Origin: Algoriphagus sp.
GTDB lineage: Bacteria; Bacteroidota; Bacteroidia; Cytophagales; Cyclobacteriaceae
Direction of reading: 5' to 3'
Assembly: GCF_030694375.1 (NCBI RefSeq)
Contig: NZ_JAUXYL010000038.1
Coordinates: 496,001-560,000, forward strand
Length of the DNA: 64,000 nucleotides
This document shows positions 32,660 to 42,205 of the stretch, one piece after another (the first letter of the stretch is position 1; each line of letters opens with the position of its first letter). Made by a program: the position numbers and the translations under genes. Under the pieces are notes generated by a model. It saw only the letters and a program-made list of their open reading frames with translations. It did no database searches and had not been told where the DNA came from.

Positions 32660-33820
32660 TTATCTGATTGGCAAAAGCTTCACCATCAGCCCGGTCGCTT
32701 CGGTGATTGCATAGATATATCCATCAGGGCTTTCAGCCACCTGACGTACCCGTCCGATATCCTGAAGGAGTTTTTCTTCGCCCACATAGGTAGTTCCATT
32801 CAATTCAACACGTGCAATATGCTGTTTTGCAAGTGCCGCTACGAGAATGTTCCCTTTCCAAGTTGGGTATTTGTCCGAAGTGACTAGCGTCATGCCGCAA
32901 GTAGCGATAGAAGGAACCCAGTAATGCTTGGGTTGCTCCATTCCTTCTTTCTCGGTGATGTCAGTGATAGGCGTTCCATTGTAATTTTGACCGTAAGTGA
33001 TCACCGGCCAGCCGTAGTTCTTTCCTTTTTCGATCAAGTTCAGTTCATCGCCTCCCATTGGTCCATGTTCTACTTCCCATATTCGGTTGTTTACTTTGTC
33101 ATACACTAATCCCTGAGGATTTCGGTTGCCATAGGTCCAGATGGAGGCCACAGCGCCTACTGAATCAACGAATGGGTTGTCCGAAGGGATAGTTCCGTCA
33201 TCTTTCACGCGATGAATTTTCCCATGTGCGTTAGTCAAATCCTGGGCATTCATCGGGATATTTCCTTTGTCTCCATTGGAGAAATAAAGGAATCCGTCAT
33301 TGTCAAAGATGATCCTACTTCCAAAGTGACGTCCACCTTTCCACGAAGGCCCGGCCGTGATTAAGTCTTGCTGATTTACAGCTGTGTTTCCTTCTAGCTT
33401 GAATCGCATGATAGTAGTAGCGGCAGTGCTGTCTTCGAAGTGTTTTGCGTAAGCGATATAGATCCATCCATTTTCGGCAAATTTTGGATGAAGTGCGATA
33501 TCAAGTAATCCAGCCTGATTCACATTATGCACGGCAGGAAGCCCCTGGATTTTTTCTCCGGTGTATTTGTCATCCTTGAATATTAGGATTTCACCTTTTC
33601 GCTCTGTGACCAGCATTCTTCCATCGGGAAGCCAGGTCATTCCCCAAGGGTTTTCAAGCTCGCTGTAAAGGGTATCCACTTTGATCAGCAACTTATCCGT
33701 TTGGGTAGCGAAGGTTTCGTCAATCGGTTCAACAGCGGGTTCTTTTGGTCCGCATGAGGTCCAAAGCGAAATCGTACCGGCCAAAATTGCAAGAGTAAGA
33801 TAATGTTTGTTTGAAGACAT
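32660..33820 (-). CDS. PQQ-type sugar dehydrogenase (lipoprotein), copy 1
   Basis: A 386-residue exported protein with signal ending LWTSC and the same domain as its downstream neighbour. Segments identical or nearly so include MLVTERKGEILIFKDDKYTG, GLLDIALHPKF, TYGNRNPQGLVYD and HGPMGGDELNLIEKG. It also carries the insert DSTAATTIMRFKLEG. A terminator separates it from copy 2, so they are two independent transcripts from a recent duplication. Activity on an aldose with PQQ or another cofactor is inferred from family. Confidence 0.86.
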   Translation of the reverse strand: MSSNKHYLTLAILAGTISLWTSCGPKEPAVEPIDETFATQTDKLLIKVDTLYSELENPWGMTWLPDGRMLVTERKGEILIFKDDKYTGEKIQGLPAVHNVNQAGLLDIALHPKFAENGWIYIAYAKHFEDSTAATTIMRFKLEGNTAVNQQDLITAGPSWKGGRHFGSRIIFDNDGFLYFSNGDKGNIPMNAQDLTNAHGKIHRVKDDGTIPSDNPFVDSVGAVASIWTYGNRNPQGLVYDKVNNRIWEVEHGPMGGDELNLIEKGKNYGWPVITYGQNYNGTPITDITEKEGMEQPKHYWVPSIATCGMTLVTSDKYPTWKGNILVAALAKQHIARVELNGTTYVGEEKLLQDIGRVRQVAESPDGYIYAITEATGLMVKLLPIR

Positions 33821-33883
33821 AGTTTCAGGATTTTTCGACCTCTAAGGTAAAGCGAAAGATCCAGAATCAGAATAAAATCTTGT

Positions 33884-34930
33884 TTAACGGCTTAAAGTGT
33901 TGATTTCCGATTCGGAAATTCGAAATAATTCCTCGGCTTCTTCCACCATGTGTTTTGAACCGATCAAAAGGGGAGTCCGCTGATGGAGTGATTCCGGCTG
34001 AATATCCAAAATTCGATTCTCCCCGTCACTTGCTTTTCCGCCTGCCTGCTCAATAATAAAAGCCAATGCATTTGCCTCATAGAGGAGTCGGAGCTTTCCG
34101 CTTGGGTTGTTAAAAGTAGCAGGATATAGGTAGATGCCGCCTTTGAGCAAATTGCGATGAAAATCCGCCACCAAACTCCCAATGTATCGGGATTGGTACT
34201 TTTTTTCTTTACAATCCTTCACAAAAGACTTGACTCCGGCTTCCCACTCCAGTTCCAATCCTTCATTAATGGAGTAAATCTTTCCTGTTTCGGGAGCCTT
34301 GATGCTGGGATGAGAAAGAAAAAATTCTCCTAAACTTGCCTCGTAAGTGAAGCCGTTTACACCACATCCAGTGGTATACACCAGCATGGTCGAAGAACCA
34401 TAAAGCACATAGCCGGCAGCCACTTGTTGATTTCCCGGCTGCATCACATCTTCTGTGGTGATCGGACTCCCAACTGGAGTTTTTCTTCTATAAATCGAAA
34501 ATATAGTTCCTATGCTGATATTCACATCGATATTAGAACTGCCATCCAAGGGATCAATGGCGACAACATACTTACCTGAGTTGTTTTGTAGATCGATGAC
34601 ACAATCCTCCTCTTCCGAAACAATAGCGCAGACTTCGCCGCCTTTGCTGAGTGCCCGCATAAATCGAATGTTGGCGATCACGTCCAATTTTTGTTGCTCT
34701 TCTCCTTGGACGTTGGTTTGTCCGAAAGCACCGCCGATATTTGACAATCCGGCTCTGTTGGTTTCGCGATTTACTATCTTCGAAGCAAGTGCAATGTCTC
34801 TCAAAATTTGGGAGAGCTCTCCTGATGCAAAGGGGAAATCACTTTGCTTGAGTTTGATAAATCTGTCTAGGGTCACGCCTACTGAATAGGCTAAGTTTCC
34901 CTGATTTGGCTGATACGGGTCAGTTTTCAT
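33884..34930 (-). CDS. fbp: Fructose-1,6-bisphosphatase class I
   Basis: A 348-residue cytoplasmic gluconeogenic enzyme. The metal-binding motifs are all present: [35 protein letters not shown] (about residues 119-142) and [18 protein letters not shown] near the C-terminus, with the substrate-binding GKIYSINEG and the catalytic Tyr-rich [14 protein letters not shown] region. The 5' end lies beside the divergent aspartokinase gene. Regulation is not evident from the sequence. Confidence 0.96.
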   Translation of the reverse strand: MKTDPYQPNQGNLAYSVGVTLDRFIKLKQSDFPFASGELSQILRDIALASKIVNRETNRAGLSNIGGAFGQTNVQGEEQQKLDVIANIRFMRALSKGGEVCAIVSEEEDCVIDLQNNSGKYVVAIDPLDGSSNIDVNISIGTIFSIYRRKTPVGSPITTEDVMQPGNQQVAAGYVLYGSSTMLVYTTGCGVNGFTYEASLGEFFLSHPSIKAPETGKIYSINEGLELEWEAGVKSFVKDCKEKKYQSRYIGSLVADFHRNLLKGGIYLYPATFNNPSGKLRLLYEANALAFIIEQAGGKASDGENRILDIQPESLHQRTPLLIGSKHMVEEAEELFRISESEINTLSR

Positions 34931-34986
34931 TATTTGAAAAATGCAATTATTGGGTTTATACTTCCGAAAAGTACGGATTATTTCTT

Positions 34987-36255
34987 ATGACAAAAATTCA
35001 AATTTATAAATTTGGCGGTGCTTCTGTCAAAGATAGCCTTGCGGTTAAAAACCTAGCTGAAATTCTTCGTAATCGATTGCGGAAAGATATGATAATTGTC
35101 GTTTCTGCGATGGGGAAAACCACAAATGAACTTGAGGCGATCTTGTCAAAAAAGCTTCAAGGAGAAGGTTTTTCATGGAATAGTGCAATTTTGAAAAACT
35201 TTCACCATGCGATTTGTCAAGAACTTTTCCCAGCGGCTCATCCTATTTTTTCCCAGCTTGACAATCTGTTTACTCAGCTTGACAATGATTTGGAGAAGCC
35301 CTTAAGTAGACTGAATTACGACGAATACTATGACAGGATTGTGGGTTTTGGAGAGTTGGTTTCTTCCCGTATTGTGGCGGAATTTTTATGCCACCAAGAG
35401 TTGATCGTACTATGGAAGGATGCCAGAGAAGTCATTCATACTGATTCTTACTTTCGCTTCGCTAAAATTGACTGGGAAAAAACTAAAAAATCTGCCCAAA
35501 AAATATGGAAACCACTACTTGCGGGATTCCCGATTTTGACCCAAGGGTTTATTGGATCTGATTCCAAAGGAAAGCCTACCACCTTGGGGAGAGAGGGATC
35601 GGATTTTACAGCTGCAATCTTGGCGACCAGTTTGGATGCAAGTTCTGTTACGATTTGGAAGGATGTACCTGGAGTGCTAAATGCGGACCCAAAACTTTTT
35701 CCGAATACCAGGAAGTTTGAGGAATTGGGCTATCAGGAAGCAGCTGAAATGACCTATTTTGGAGCTTCTGTAATTCATCCTAAAACGATTAAGCCCCTCG
35801 CCAACGCCAAAATTCCGCTTTTTGTCAAATCGTTTCTTGATCCTGAGGCCGCTGGAACTAAAATTCATGAAAATGCGCCTGCTCATCAGGTTCCGACCAT
35901 CGTTCTCAAAAAGGATCAAGTCCTGGTAAGTTTCAAGGTAACTGATTTCACCTTTATAGAGGAAAAGCACATTCATCGTGTCTATGAGCAATTGCAAGAA
36001 TTGAAGCTTCGGGTGAATATGCTTCAGCTTTCGGCAATCAGTATTTCGATCGTGATTGATGTTCAGCTTTTCAAATTGGAGCAATTACTCGAAAAGCTGA
36101 AATCTGAATTTGAAATTCGATACAATGAAGGATTGGAGCTCTTGACGATTCTGCATCATAAGCAGGATGAGATCGGTGCCTTCTTAGAAGGATATGAAGT
36201 CCTTTTGGAGCAAGCTTCTCGAAACACGTTCCAGGTAGTACGCAGAAAAATGTAA
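34987..36255 (+). CDS. Aspartokinase, monofunctional
   Basis: A 422-residue enzyme that phosphorylates aspartate, a second copy beside the fused ThrA. The kinase domain starts with YKFGGASVKDSLAVKNLAE and includes TTLGREGSDFTAAILATSL and DVPGVLNADPK, followed by the FGASVIHPKTIKPL segment. A C-terminal ACT region is short and diverged (DQVLVSFKVTDFTFIEE...). The start at 34987 is chosen because the longer frame overlaps the divergent fbp gene. A lysine- or methionine-responsive isoform is the usual reason for a second aspartokinase. The controlling amino acid is not known. Confidence 0.9.
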   Translation: MTKIQIYKFGGASVKDSLAVKNLAEILRNRLRKDMIIVVSAMGKTTNELEAILSKKLQGEGFSWNSAILKNFHHAICQELFPAAHPIFSQLDNLFTQLDNDLEKPLSRLNYDEYYDRIVGFGELVSSRIVAEFLCHQELIVLWKDAREVIHTDSYFRFAKIDWEKTKKSAQKIWKPLLAGFPILTQGFIGSDSKGKPTTLGREGSDFTAAILATSLDASSVTIWKDVPGVLNADPKLFPNTRKFEELGYQEAAEMTYFGASVIHPKTIKPLANAKIPLFVKSFLDPEAAGTKIHENAPAHQVPTIVLKKDQVLVSFKVTDFTFIEEKHIHRVYEQLQELKLRVNMLQLSAISISIVIDVQLFKLEQLLEKLKSEFEIRYNEGLELLTILHHKQDEIGAFLEGYEVLLEQASRNTFQVVRRKM

Positions 36256-36344
36256 TCCTGAAGTATCGATCTCTTGTTGTCTTAGCCTTTTCCCAAATGA
36301 AATTTCTATCTTGAGGAAATCAAACCCAAAACCTCTTAAACACT

Positions 36345-37448
36345 ATGAACTCAAGAAGAATATTTCTTCGCAGAGCTGGGCTCTCTGGCTTGGCCTTAAG
36401 TCTCCCCTTATCACAAACACTAGCTGCTATGGAATCTCAAAAAGACGATAAAATTCTCCGAGTGGCCATCATGGGACTAGGTAGCTATGGTAGTAGAGTA
36501 GCTGAAGCGATGGTGAATTCCAAACGGGCAAAATTAGTCGGCTTGGTCAGCGGCACACCTTCTAAAGTCGAGACTTGGAAGCAGAAATATGGCATCCCAG
36601 ACAAAAATTGCTACAATTATGAGAATTTTGATCAGATCAAAAATAATCCAGATATCGATGCAGTCTATGTGATTACTCCTAACTCTTTGCATAAACCTTA
36701 TTCCATTCGCGTAGCCAAGGCAGGTAAGCATGTGATCTGCGAAAAACCCATGGCGCTCAATGCGGCCGAAGGTCGGGAAATGGTAGCTGCGTGCAAGACT
36801 GCTGGAGTTCATTTGTTGGTTGGCTATCGAATGCACTTTGAGGCTAAAACCATGGAAGTGGTGCGTCAGCAGCGTGCCGGAGAATTTGGTAAAACTTTGT
36901 TTTTTCAGGGACTGAGCGGATTTATCATCGGTGATCCTACGCAATGGAGATTAAATTATGAGCTAGCTGGGGGAGGCTCGATGATGGATATTGGAATCTA
37001 TTCCATCAACGGTGCGCGCTACATGCTGGGCGAGGAGCCGATCTGGGTGACTGCTCAGGAAGTAAAAACCGATCCGGTCAAATTCAAGGAAGGCGTGGAT
37101 GAGACGATCACATTCCAGATGGGATTCCCCTCAGGAGCAGTGGCTTCCTGTCTTTCCACTTATGCGCTGAATAATCTGGATAAGTTTTACCTGAATGGGA
37201 CCAAAGGTTTTGCCGAAATGCAGCCATCCACAGGTTACGGACCAATCAAAGCCTGGACGAATAAAGGCCCAATCGAAGCCGAACATGTGACTCACCAGAC
37301 CACTCAGATGGACGAAATGGCAGCGATCATTTTAGATGGGAAAAAGCCGATGATTCCCGTAGATGGAGAAGAGGGTCTGAAGGACTTGGTGATTGTAGAT
37401 GCGATTTATGAGGCGATGAAAACCGGGAAAAAGATTAAGCTAGCTTAA
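36345..37448 (+). CDS. Tat-exported Gfo/Idh/MocA oxidoreductase
   Basis: A 367-residue Rossmann oxidoreductase of the Gfo/Idh/MocA family. The N-terminus holds a twin-arginine signal (SRRIFLRRAG then a hydrophobic stretch ending TLAAME), so it is exported folded with its NAD(P). The cofactor loop is MGLGSYGSRVAEAM near residue 42, and the typical EKPMAL motif is near residue 130. The late GSMMDIGIYSINGARY segment carries the His/Tyr-type active site. Substrate unknown. Its stop overlaps the convergent GNAT gene by 4 bases. Confidence 0.9.
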   Translation: MNSRRIFLRRAGLSGLALSLPLSQTLAAMESQKDDKILRVAIMGLGSYGSRVAEAMVNSKRAKLVGLVSGTPSKVETWKQKYGIPDKNCYNYENFDQIKNNPDIDAVYVITPNSLHKPYSIRVAKAGKHVICEKPMALNAAEGREMVAACKTAGVHLLVGYRMHFEAKTMEVVRQQRAGEFGKTLFFQGLSGFIIGDPTQWRLNYELAGGGSMMDIGIYSINGARYMLGEEPIWVTAQEVKTDPVKFKEGVDETITFQMGFPSGAVASCLSTYALNNLDKFYLNGTKGFAEMQPSTGYGPIKAWTNKGPIEAEHVTHQTTQMDEMAAIILDGKKPMIPVDGEEGLKDLVIVDAIYEAMKTGKKIKLA

Positions 37449-37951
37449 AGTTTCAGTTCCAAAGTCAATTGCATGAACACCAAAGTTTGCCATTTCCCAA
37501 ACTTGAAACCTACTTCCGGCATCCGAGCGACCTCCTTGAATCCAAATCTTGCATGAAATCGATAGCTACCTGAATTTTCTGAATCCATTCCAGCGATCAT
37601 CACATGATAACCTTTGTCGCTTGCGATTTGAATCAACTGTCGCATCATTTCAGAGCCCAAGCCTTTGCCTTGGGCTTTTTTATTCAAATAAATGGAGTGC
37701 TCAATGGTTTTGTTGTATCCGGGTTTGGCGCGGAACTTTCCAAAAGTCGCATAGCCAAGAACTTCTCCATTTACTTCGCCAACTAAAATTGGGAACCCCT
37801 CTTGGATTTTCACCCCAAACTGACTGGTGATTTCTCCCAGTGATTTGGGTTCATAGTCGTAGTTGTGTGCTGTATTCAGGATGGAATCGTTGATAATTTC
37901 CAGAATTGCCGGCGCATCACTTTCCTGATAGTTTCTGATCAAAAAAGACAT
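37445..37951 (-). CDS. GNAT acetyltransferase (phosphinothricin-type)
   Basis: A 168-residue N-acetyltransferase similar to the phosphinothricin/YncA group. Acetyl-CoA is bound by the QGKGLGSEMMRQLI loop near residue 101. The DSENSGSYRFHARFGFKEV segment and GFKFGKWQTLVFMQLTL C-terminus are typical of the group. It starts inside the stop of the ketosamine kinase gene (TAATG), as the third gene of a coupled minus-strand operon. The acceptor amine is unknown. Confidence 0.87.
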   Translation of the reverse strand: MSFLIRNYQESDAPAILEIINDSILNTAHNYDYEPKSLGEITSQFGVKIQEGFPILVGEVNGEVLGYATFGKFRAKPGYNKTIEHSIYLNKKAQGKGLGSEMMRQLIQIASDKGYHVMIAGMDSENSGSYRFHARFGFKEVARMPEVGFKFGKWQTLVFMQLTLELKL

Positions 37952-38823
37952 TATTGGAAGTGCTTGATAATTTTTTCAATTCCTGGGAGATAAGCAACCC
38001 CAAAAAGGTTTAAATGAACCAGTAAGGGGTACAGATTGTAGATCCCGATTCGGCTTTCGAAGTCAGGTTCCAAAGGGTTAATTGATTCGTAGGCTTCATA
38101 AAACCGCGAGTCAAAACCTCCAAACAACTTCGAAAAGGCCAAATCCATTTCCCGATGTCCAAAGTAAACCGCCGGATCGATCAGACAAGGCTTTCCTTCC
38201 TGATCGCAAATCACATTTCCCGACCAAAGATCTCCATGAAGTAAGGAGGGCTTTTCTTTGGGGAGAATAGAATTCATTTTTGAGTAAATAGTTTGGAATT
38301 TTTTCAGAAAATCCAGTGGAATCAGTCTGTCAAAATATGCTTTTCCAAGCATGGGCTCTAATCTTTGTTTGATAAAAAAATCCGGCCAATTGTCATGTTG
38401 ATCGTTTTTTTGGTGCAATGATGCGATGAAATTGTCGGAATCTAACCCAAACTGTTTGCTGTGGGTCAGGTGTAGTTGGGCAAGTCCCAATCCCAAATCT
38501 TCCCAATAATCCAACTGCTGCCTGGATGTTGGTATAAATTCTGAAAGCAGATAATTGTAATCTTCAACTTGACCGTATCCATAGGTTTGAGGCACTTTTA
38601 GAAAGGTGGCCTTTCGTAACTTTTGAAGTCCTTCAGATTCCTTTGCAAAAATGTCTGGCTCGTGATTGAAATTAAGTTTGAGGAAAAAAGTGCCTTCTGA
38701 GGTGTCTAACTTAATCCCCTGATTTTGATTTCCGGCAGCAATTAAAACGGCGGAATTCAACTGGGCCATTGGGCCCAACGTTTCAAAAATTACTTGTTGG
38801 TAGATTTCATGCTGATCAAGCAT
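37951..38823 (-). CDS. Fructosamine/ketosamine 3-kinase family protein
   Basis: A 290-residue kinase of the fructosamine-kinase fold (PF03881 group), which phosphorylates ketoamines on glycated proteins or amino acids so that they become unstable and deglycate. The catalytic motif is LLHGDLWSGNVICD near residues 201-214, with LIDPAVYFGHREMDLAFSKLFGGF, whose Asp binds metal. I start it at 38823 (MLDQHEIYQ), 8 bases inside the phosphatase gene; the longer frame to 38862 would overlap by 47. Coupled with the phosphatase and the GNAT gene. Confidence 0.85.
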   Translation of the reverse strand: MLDQHEIYQQVIFETLGPMAQLNSAVLIAAGNQNQGIKLDTSEGTFFLKLNFNHEPDIFAKESEGLQKLRKATFLKVPQTYGYGQVEDYNYLLSEFIPTSRQQLDYWEDLGLGLAQLHLTHSKQFGLDSDNFIASLHQKNDQHDNWPDFFIKQRLEPMLGKAYFDRLIPLDFLKKFQTIYSKMNSILPKEKPSLLHGDLWSGNVICDQEGKPCLIDPAVYFGHREMDLAFSKLFGGFDSRFYEAYESINPLEPDFESRIGIYNLYPLLVHLNLFGVAYLPGIEKIIKHFQ

Positions 38824-39301
38824 AGATCTGGTGAACCTCTTTGATCTTGGTAAGAAACTCATCGATAGATTGATTCAGAATTTGATAAATCTCCTCAAAC
38901 CCCTCTTCTCCACCATAATAAGGATCCGGGACAGACAATCCTTCCCAGCCTACTACAAAATCACGCATCAAGTAAATCGTCTTATCGGAGAAATTGTACC
39001 GAATTTTCAGGTTGTTGAGGTTACGCAGATTATTGTCATCCATGGCGATGATATAGTCAAAATCCCTAAAATCAGTTCGATTGACTTGTCTCCCTCTGTG
39101 ATTGATTTTAAGACCTTTTTGTTGAGCACATTTAATCGACCGTTCGTCGGGGAGTTCTCCAATATGAAAGTCGGATGTCCCTGCGCTGTCAGACTGAAAT
39201 TGATGTGATAATCCTAAGGCTTGAGTCTTTTGGTTAAAAATAGCCTCAGCAAGCGGGGAACGACAAATATTGCCTAAACAGACGAATAGAACTTTGATCA
39301 T
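38816..39301 (-). CDS. Low-molecular-weight protein-tyrosine-phosphatase
   Basis: A 161-residue cytoplasmic phosphatase. The catalytic P-loop is FVCLGNICRSPLAE at residues 6-19 (nucleophile Cys, C-x5-R-S), and the general acid is in VPDPYYGG near residue 127. Length and motifs are normal. It is the first gene of the operon with the ketosamine kinase and GNAT genes. LMW phosphatases next to ketosamine kinases have been proposed to act on phosphorylated ketoamines or pentose phosphates, as I recall, and that would fit this context. Confidence 0.93.
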   Translation of the reverse strand: MIKVLFVCLGNICRSPLAEAIFNQKTQALGLSHQFQSDSAGTSDFHIGELPDERSIKCAQQKGLKINHRGRQVNRTDFRDFDYIIAMDDNNLRNLNNLKIRYNFSDKTIYLMRDFVVGWEGLSVPDPYYGGEEGFEEIYQILNQSIDEFLTKIKEVHQIYA

Positions 39302-39487
39302 TTTAATAAATCAACTTTTACCGAAGGTTGGATTTCTAAAAAAAGATAGTCTTGAAATTACTTATTTTAGGAGTAAATGCATAAGCGCAATTTCAATTTT
39401 ATTCATTTTTTTTTCATTCGTTCTTTAATCCATCCTTCCTTTTTAAGAAAAAATGAGGATTTGTAATTGAATGGTTATTTTTGAGGG

Positions 39488-40714
39488 ATGAATTTGATTT
39501 ACCGCTTCGTTTTATTTTTGGTCACGGGGATTTTGAATCTTTTCAGTCCATTTTCTGCAAAGCTGAATCATTTTTTGGAAGGAAGAAAATCTGTATCAGA
39601 AAAACTTAAAAAGTTTCGGGTCTCTTATTCTGGACCTATTGCCTGGTTTCATGTGGCTTCTTTGGGGGAATTCGAACAGGCCCGACCTGTAATCGGTAAA
39701 TTAAAAATGAAACGGCCCGATCTGGCAATTGCTGTAAGTTTTTTCAGTCCTTCAGGTTTTGATCATGTGGTTAAAAAAATCCAACTGAATGTTGACTTCA
39801 TCACCTATTTGCCGCTTGACCGAAAAAGTTTTGCGGAGCAATTTATTGATCTTTTGAGGCCTGAACTCGTTTTTTTTGTCAAATACGATCTTTGGTTTCA
39901 CCACATCCAGGCTTTGAAAAAAAGACAAATCCCAGTGTATTTGATTGCGGCAAGCTTAAGGGAGGATCAATCTTTTTTTGGAATTTTGGGAGCTTTTTTT
40001 CGGCAGAATCTCTTTGCAATGGACTGGATTTTTACTCAAAATGAAAAAAGTATCCAGCTATTAAGGTCGATTGGGTTCACTCATGCGAGTCTTGCCGGGG
40101 ATACCCGCTTTGACAGGGTCGCCGCTACCGCATCTTCTCCGAAATCTCTTCCAGACATTAATGCTTGGATAGCTGAGAAACCGGTCATAGTGATCGGATC
40201 GGCTTGGGAAGAGGATATGGATCTCCTGATTCCCCTGATTAATTCCCGCCCAAATTACAGGTGGATTATTGCCCCGCATGACTTGAGTGACGCGGTCATG
40301 GATCGTTGGGCAACTCGGATTCAGTTGGAGTCAAAAAAATATTCAGCTTGGAAATCATCTGATTCGAATGCTGTCCTTTTTATTGACAATATCGGGATGC
40401 TGTCTTCACTGTACCAATTTGCCAGAGTGGCCTATGTCGGTGGGGCGTTTGGAAAAGGGCTACATAACATTCTTGAGCCTCTGGGTTTTGAGGTCCCGGT
40501 AATTTTTGGGAAAGTTAAAAAAGCTTCGAAGTTTCCAGAGGCTGAACAAAGCGAACTGGAAGGCTGTGGCTTTTCAGTGAGTAATGAAAAAGAGCTTTTT
40601 GAGCAATTTAAAAGGTTGGAGGATCTCGATTTTTATGAAAAAGCAGTTTATTCCGCTCAAAAATGGGTAAAATCGAACCTTGGCGCGGCAGATCGGATTA
40701 TTGAAAAAATTTAG
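39488..40714 (+). CDS. waaA: 3-deoxy-D-manno-octulosonic acid (Kdo) transferase
   Basis: A 408-residue inner-membrane glycosyltransferase (GT30) that adds Kdo to the lipid A precursor. The N-terminal hydrophobic anchor is followed by the GPIAWFHVASLGEFEQARPVI segment, the active-site-like PELVFFVKYDLWFHHI region, and the C-terminal YVGGAFGKGLHNILEP motif. It is the first gene of a plus-strand run with rsgA 17 bases downstream. A near-consensus TATTTTTG box lies at 39476-39483, but it is only 5 bases before the start, which may be chance. Confidence 0.92.
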   Translation: MNLIYRFVLFLVTGILNLFSPFSAKLNHFLEGRKSVSEKLKKFRVSYSGPIAWFHVASLGEFEQARPVIGKLKMKRPDLAIAVSFFSPSGFDHVVKKIQLNVDFITYLPLDRKSFAEQFIDLLRPELVFFVKYDLWFHHIQALKKRQIPVYLIAASLREDQSFFGILGAFFRQNLFAMDWIFTQNEKSIQLLRSIGFTHASLAGDTRFDRVAATASSPKSLPDINAWIAEKPVIVIGSAWEEDMDLLIPLINSRPNYRWIIAPHDLSDAVMDRWATRIQLESKKYSAWKSSDSNAVLFIDNIGMLSSLYQFARVAYVGGAFGKGLHNILEPLGFEVPVIFGKVKKASKFPEAEQSELEGCGFSVSNEKELFEQFKRLEDLDFYEKAVYSAQKWVKSNLGAADRIIEKI

Positions 40715-40731
40715 CCTTTGATTTCAAAAAT

Positions 40732-41655
40732 ATGAGGGGAAGAGTTATCAAGTCGACAGGGAGCTGGTACATCGTCCAAGTGGAGGAAAAGGTGATCTCG
40801 GCTCGGTTGAAAGGTAAATTTAAGCAAGATGAACTCAAGTTGACCAATCCGATTGCGGTGGGTGATTGGGTCGAGTTGGAGCGCGAGGCAAACCAAGAGA
40901 CTGCCGTGATTTCGGAGATTTTGCCCAGGGAAAATTATGTGATCCGGAAATCCACCCGGAAGCAGCATTTTTCCCACATTATTGCCAGTAATCTGGACCA
41001 GGCGATTTTAGTCATCACGATGAAGAATCCACGCACTTCTTTGGGCTTTATAGATCGGTTTTTGGTGAGTACGGAGAGCTTCCGAATTCCTGCGATCCTG
41101 GTGGTGAACAAAATGGATCAGTTGGAAGGGGAGGAGGAAGAGGAGTGGCTACAAGATATTCATGAGATCTATGAACCCTTGGGTTATCCTGTGCTCGAGG
41201 TTTCAGCTTTGAAAGAGGCGGGGTTGAAAGAAAAATTTTTACCTCTGATCCAAGGGAAATCAAGTTTGATTTCCGGTCATTCGGGAGTTGGAAAGTCGAC
41301 ACTTTTAAATGCCTTGGTACCCGAAGCAAAACAGAGCACCAAAGAAATCTCAGGATTCAGTGCCAAGGGGGTTCATACGACGACTTTTGCAGAACTTTTT
41401 GCTATTCCTGAGGGAGGAGATTTGATTGATACACCCGGGATCAAGGAGTTTGGGATTTTGGATGTGGAAGACAATGAGCTTTCCCATTATTTTCCGGAGA
41501 TGCGGAAGTTTTTGGGACAATGTAAATACAACAATTGCACCCATATCAATGAGCCGGGATGTGTCGTGCTGAAAAAGCTTGAAGAGGGATTCATTCATCC
41601 CTATCGCTACCAAAGCTATGTGAATATTCTGCATGAGGAGGATAGTCATCGTTGA
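40732..41655 (+). CDS. rsgA: Small ribosomal subunit biogenesis GTPase RsgA
   Basis: A 307-residue circularly permuted GTPase that checks the 30S decoding region late in assembly. The G4-like NKMDQ comes first (residues about 122-126), then G1 SGHSGVGKSTLLN (about 178-190) and G3 DTPGIKE (about 231), with an N-terminal OB domain and a C-terminal zinc finger (CKYNNCTHINEPGC). Order and length are standard. It lies 17 bases after waaA. Confidence 0.94.
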   Translation: MRGRVIKSTGSWYIVQVEEKVISARLKGKFKQDELKLTNPIAVGDWVELEREANQETAVISEILPRENYVIRKSTRKQHFSHIIASNLDQAILVITMKNPRTSLGFIDRFLVSTESFRIPAILVVNKMDQLEGEEEEEWLQDIHEIYEPLGYPVLEVSALKEAGLKEKFLPLIQGKSSLISGHSGVGKSTLLNALVPEAKQSTKEISGFSAKGVHTTTFAELFAIPEGGDLIDTPGIKEFGILDVEDNELSHYFPEMRKFLGQCKYNNCTHINEPGCVVLKKLEEGFIHPYRYQSYVNILHEEDSHR

Positions 41656-41709
41656 CAGGCTTTGAATCCATGGCAATTTGGCCTAATTTTCATTTTTCAA
41701 AATTATCCT

Positions 41710-42201
41710 ATGAGCGAAGTACTCAACCATAAGCAGGTCGGGCAAAAAATCACCCGGATGGCCTTCGAGATTTATGAGCGCAATGTCAATTCGGCCGGAG
41801 TGGTATTTGCCGGGATTACAGGAATGGGCATGAGCATGGCAACTTTACTAGCTGAAGAGCTGAAGCGAATTTCACCAATCGATGTGGAAGTGGTAGAAGT
41901 CATTTTGGATAAAAAAGAAGTCTCTAAATCTGAGGTAGAGCTTTCTAAAAAGCTTGATTTGATAAATAAAACAATCATTTTGGTGGATGATGTCCTGAAT
42001 ACCGGAAAAACATTGGTTTATGCAATGAAGCCTTTTTTGGATCAGGAAATCCTTAAAATGGAAATTGCAGTCCTAGTCAACCGAAGTCACGGACTTTTCC
42101 CCTTGAGGCCTGACTATACCGGCTACGAACTTTCCACCACACTCAACGAGCACATCCTGGTAGATGTCTCCGGTAATCAACATTCTGTTCAGCTTCACTA
42201 A
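41710..42201 (+). CDS. Phosphoribosyltransferase-fold protein (PyrR-like)
   Basis: A 163-residue type I phosphoribosyltransferase. The PRPP loop is [15 protein letters not shown] near residues 90-104. The start at 41710 ([10 protein letters not shown]) is chosen because the longer frame adds only the intergenic tail. A PyrR or purine-salvage role is possible, but no pyrimidine leader or partner gene is adjacent. It is probably in one transcript with waaA-rsgA and followed 4 bases later by panB. Confidence 0.8.
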   Translation: MSEVLNHKQVGQKITRMAFEIYERNVNSAGVVFAGITGMGMSMATLLAEELKRISPIDVEVVEVILDKKEVSKSEVELSKKLDLINKTIILVDDVLNTGKTLVYAMKPFLDQEILKMEIAVLVNRSHGLFPLRPDYTGYELSTTLNEHILVDVSGNQHSVQLH

Positions 42202-42205
42202 TATC

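Noticed and set aside
34906..34986. Upstream extension of the second aspartokinase
   Set aside because: It overlaps the divergent fbp start, and the family N-terminus begins at 34987.
39476..39483. Exact TATTTTTG box 5 bases before waaA
   Set aside because: It would place the transcript start at the ATG and lacks a TTTG partner at the right distance, so I treat it as chance.
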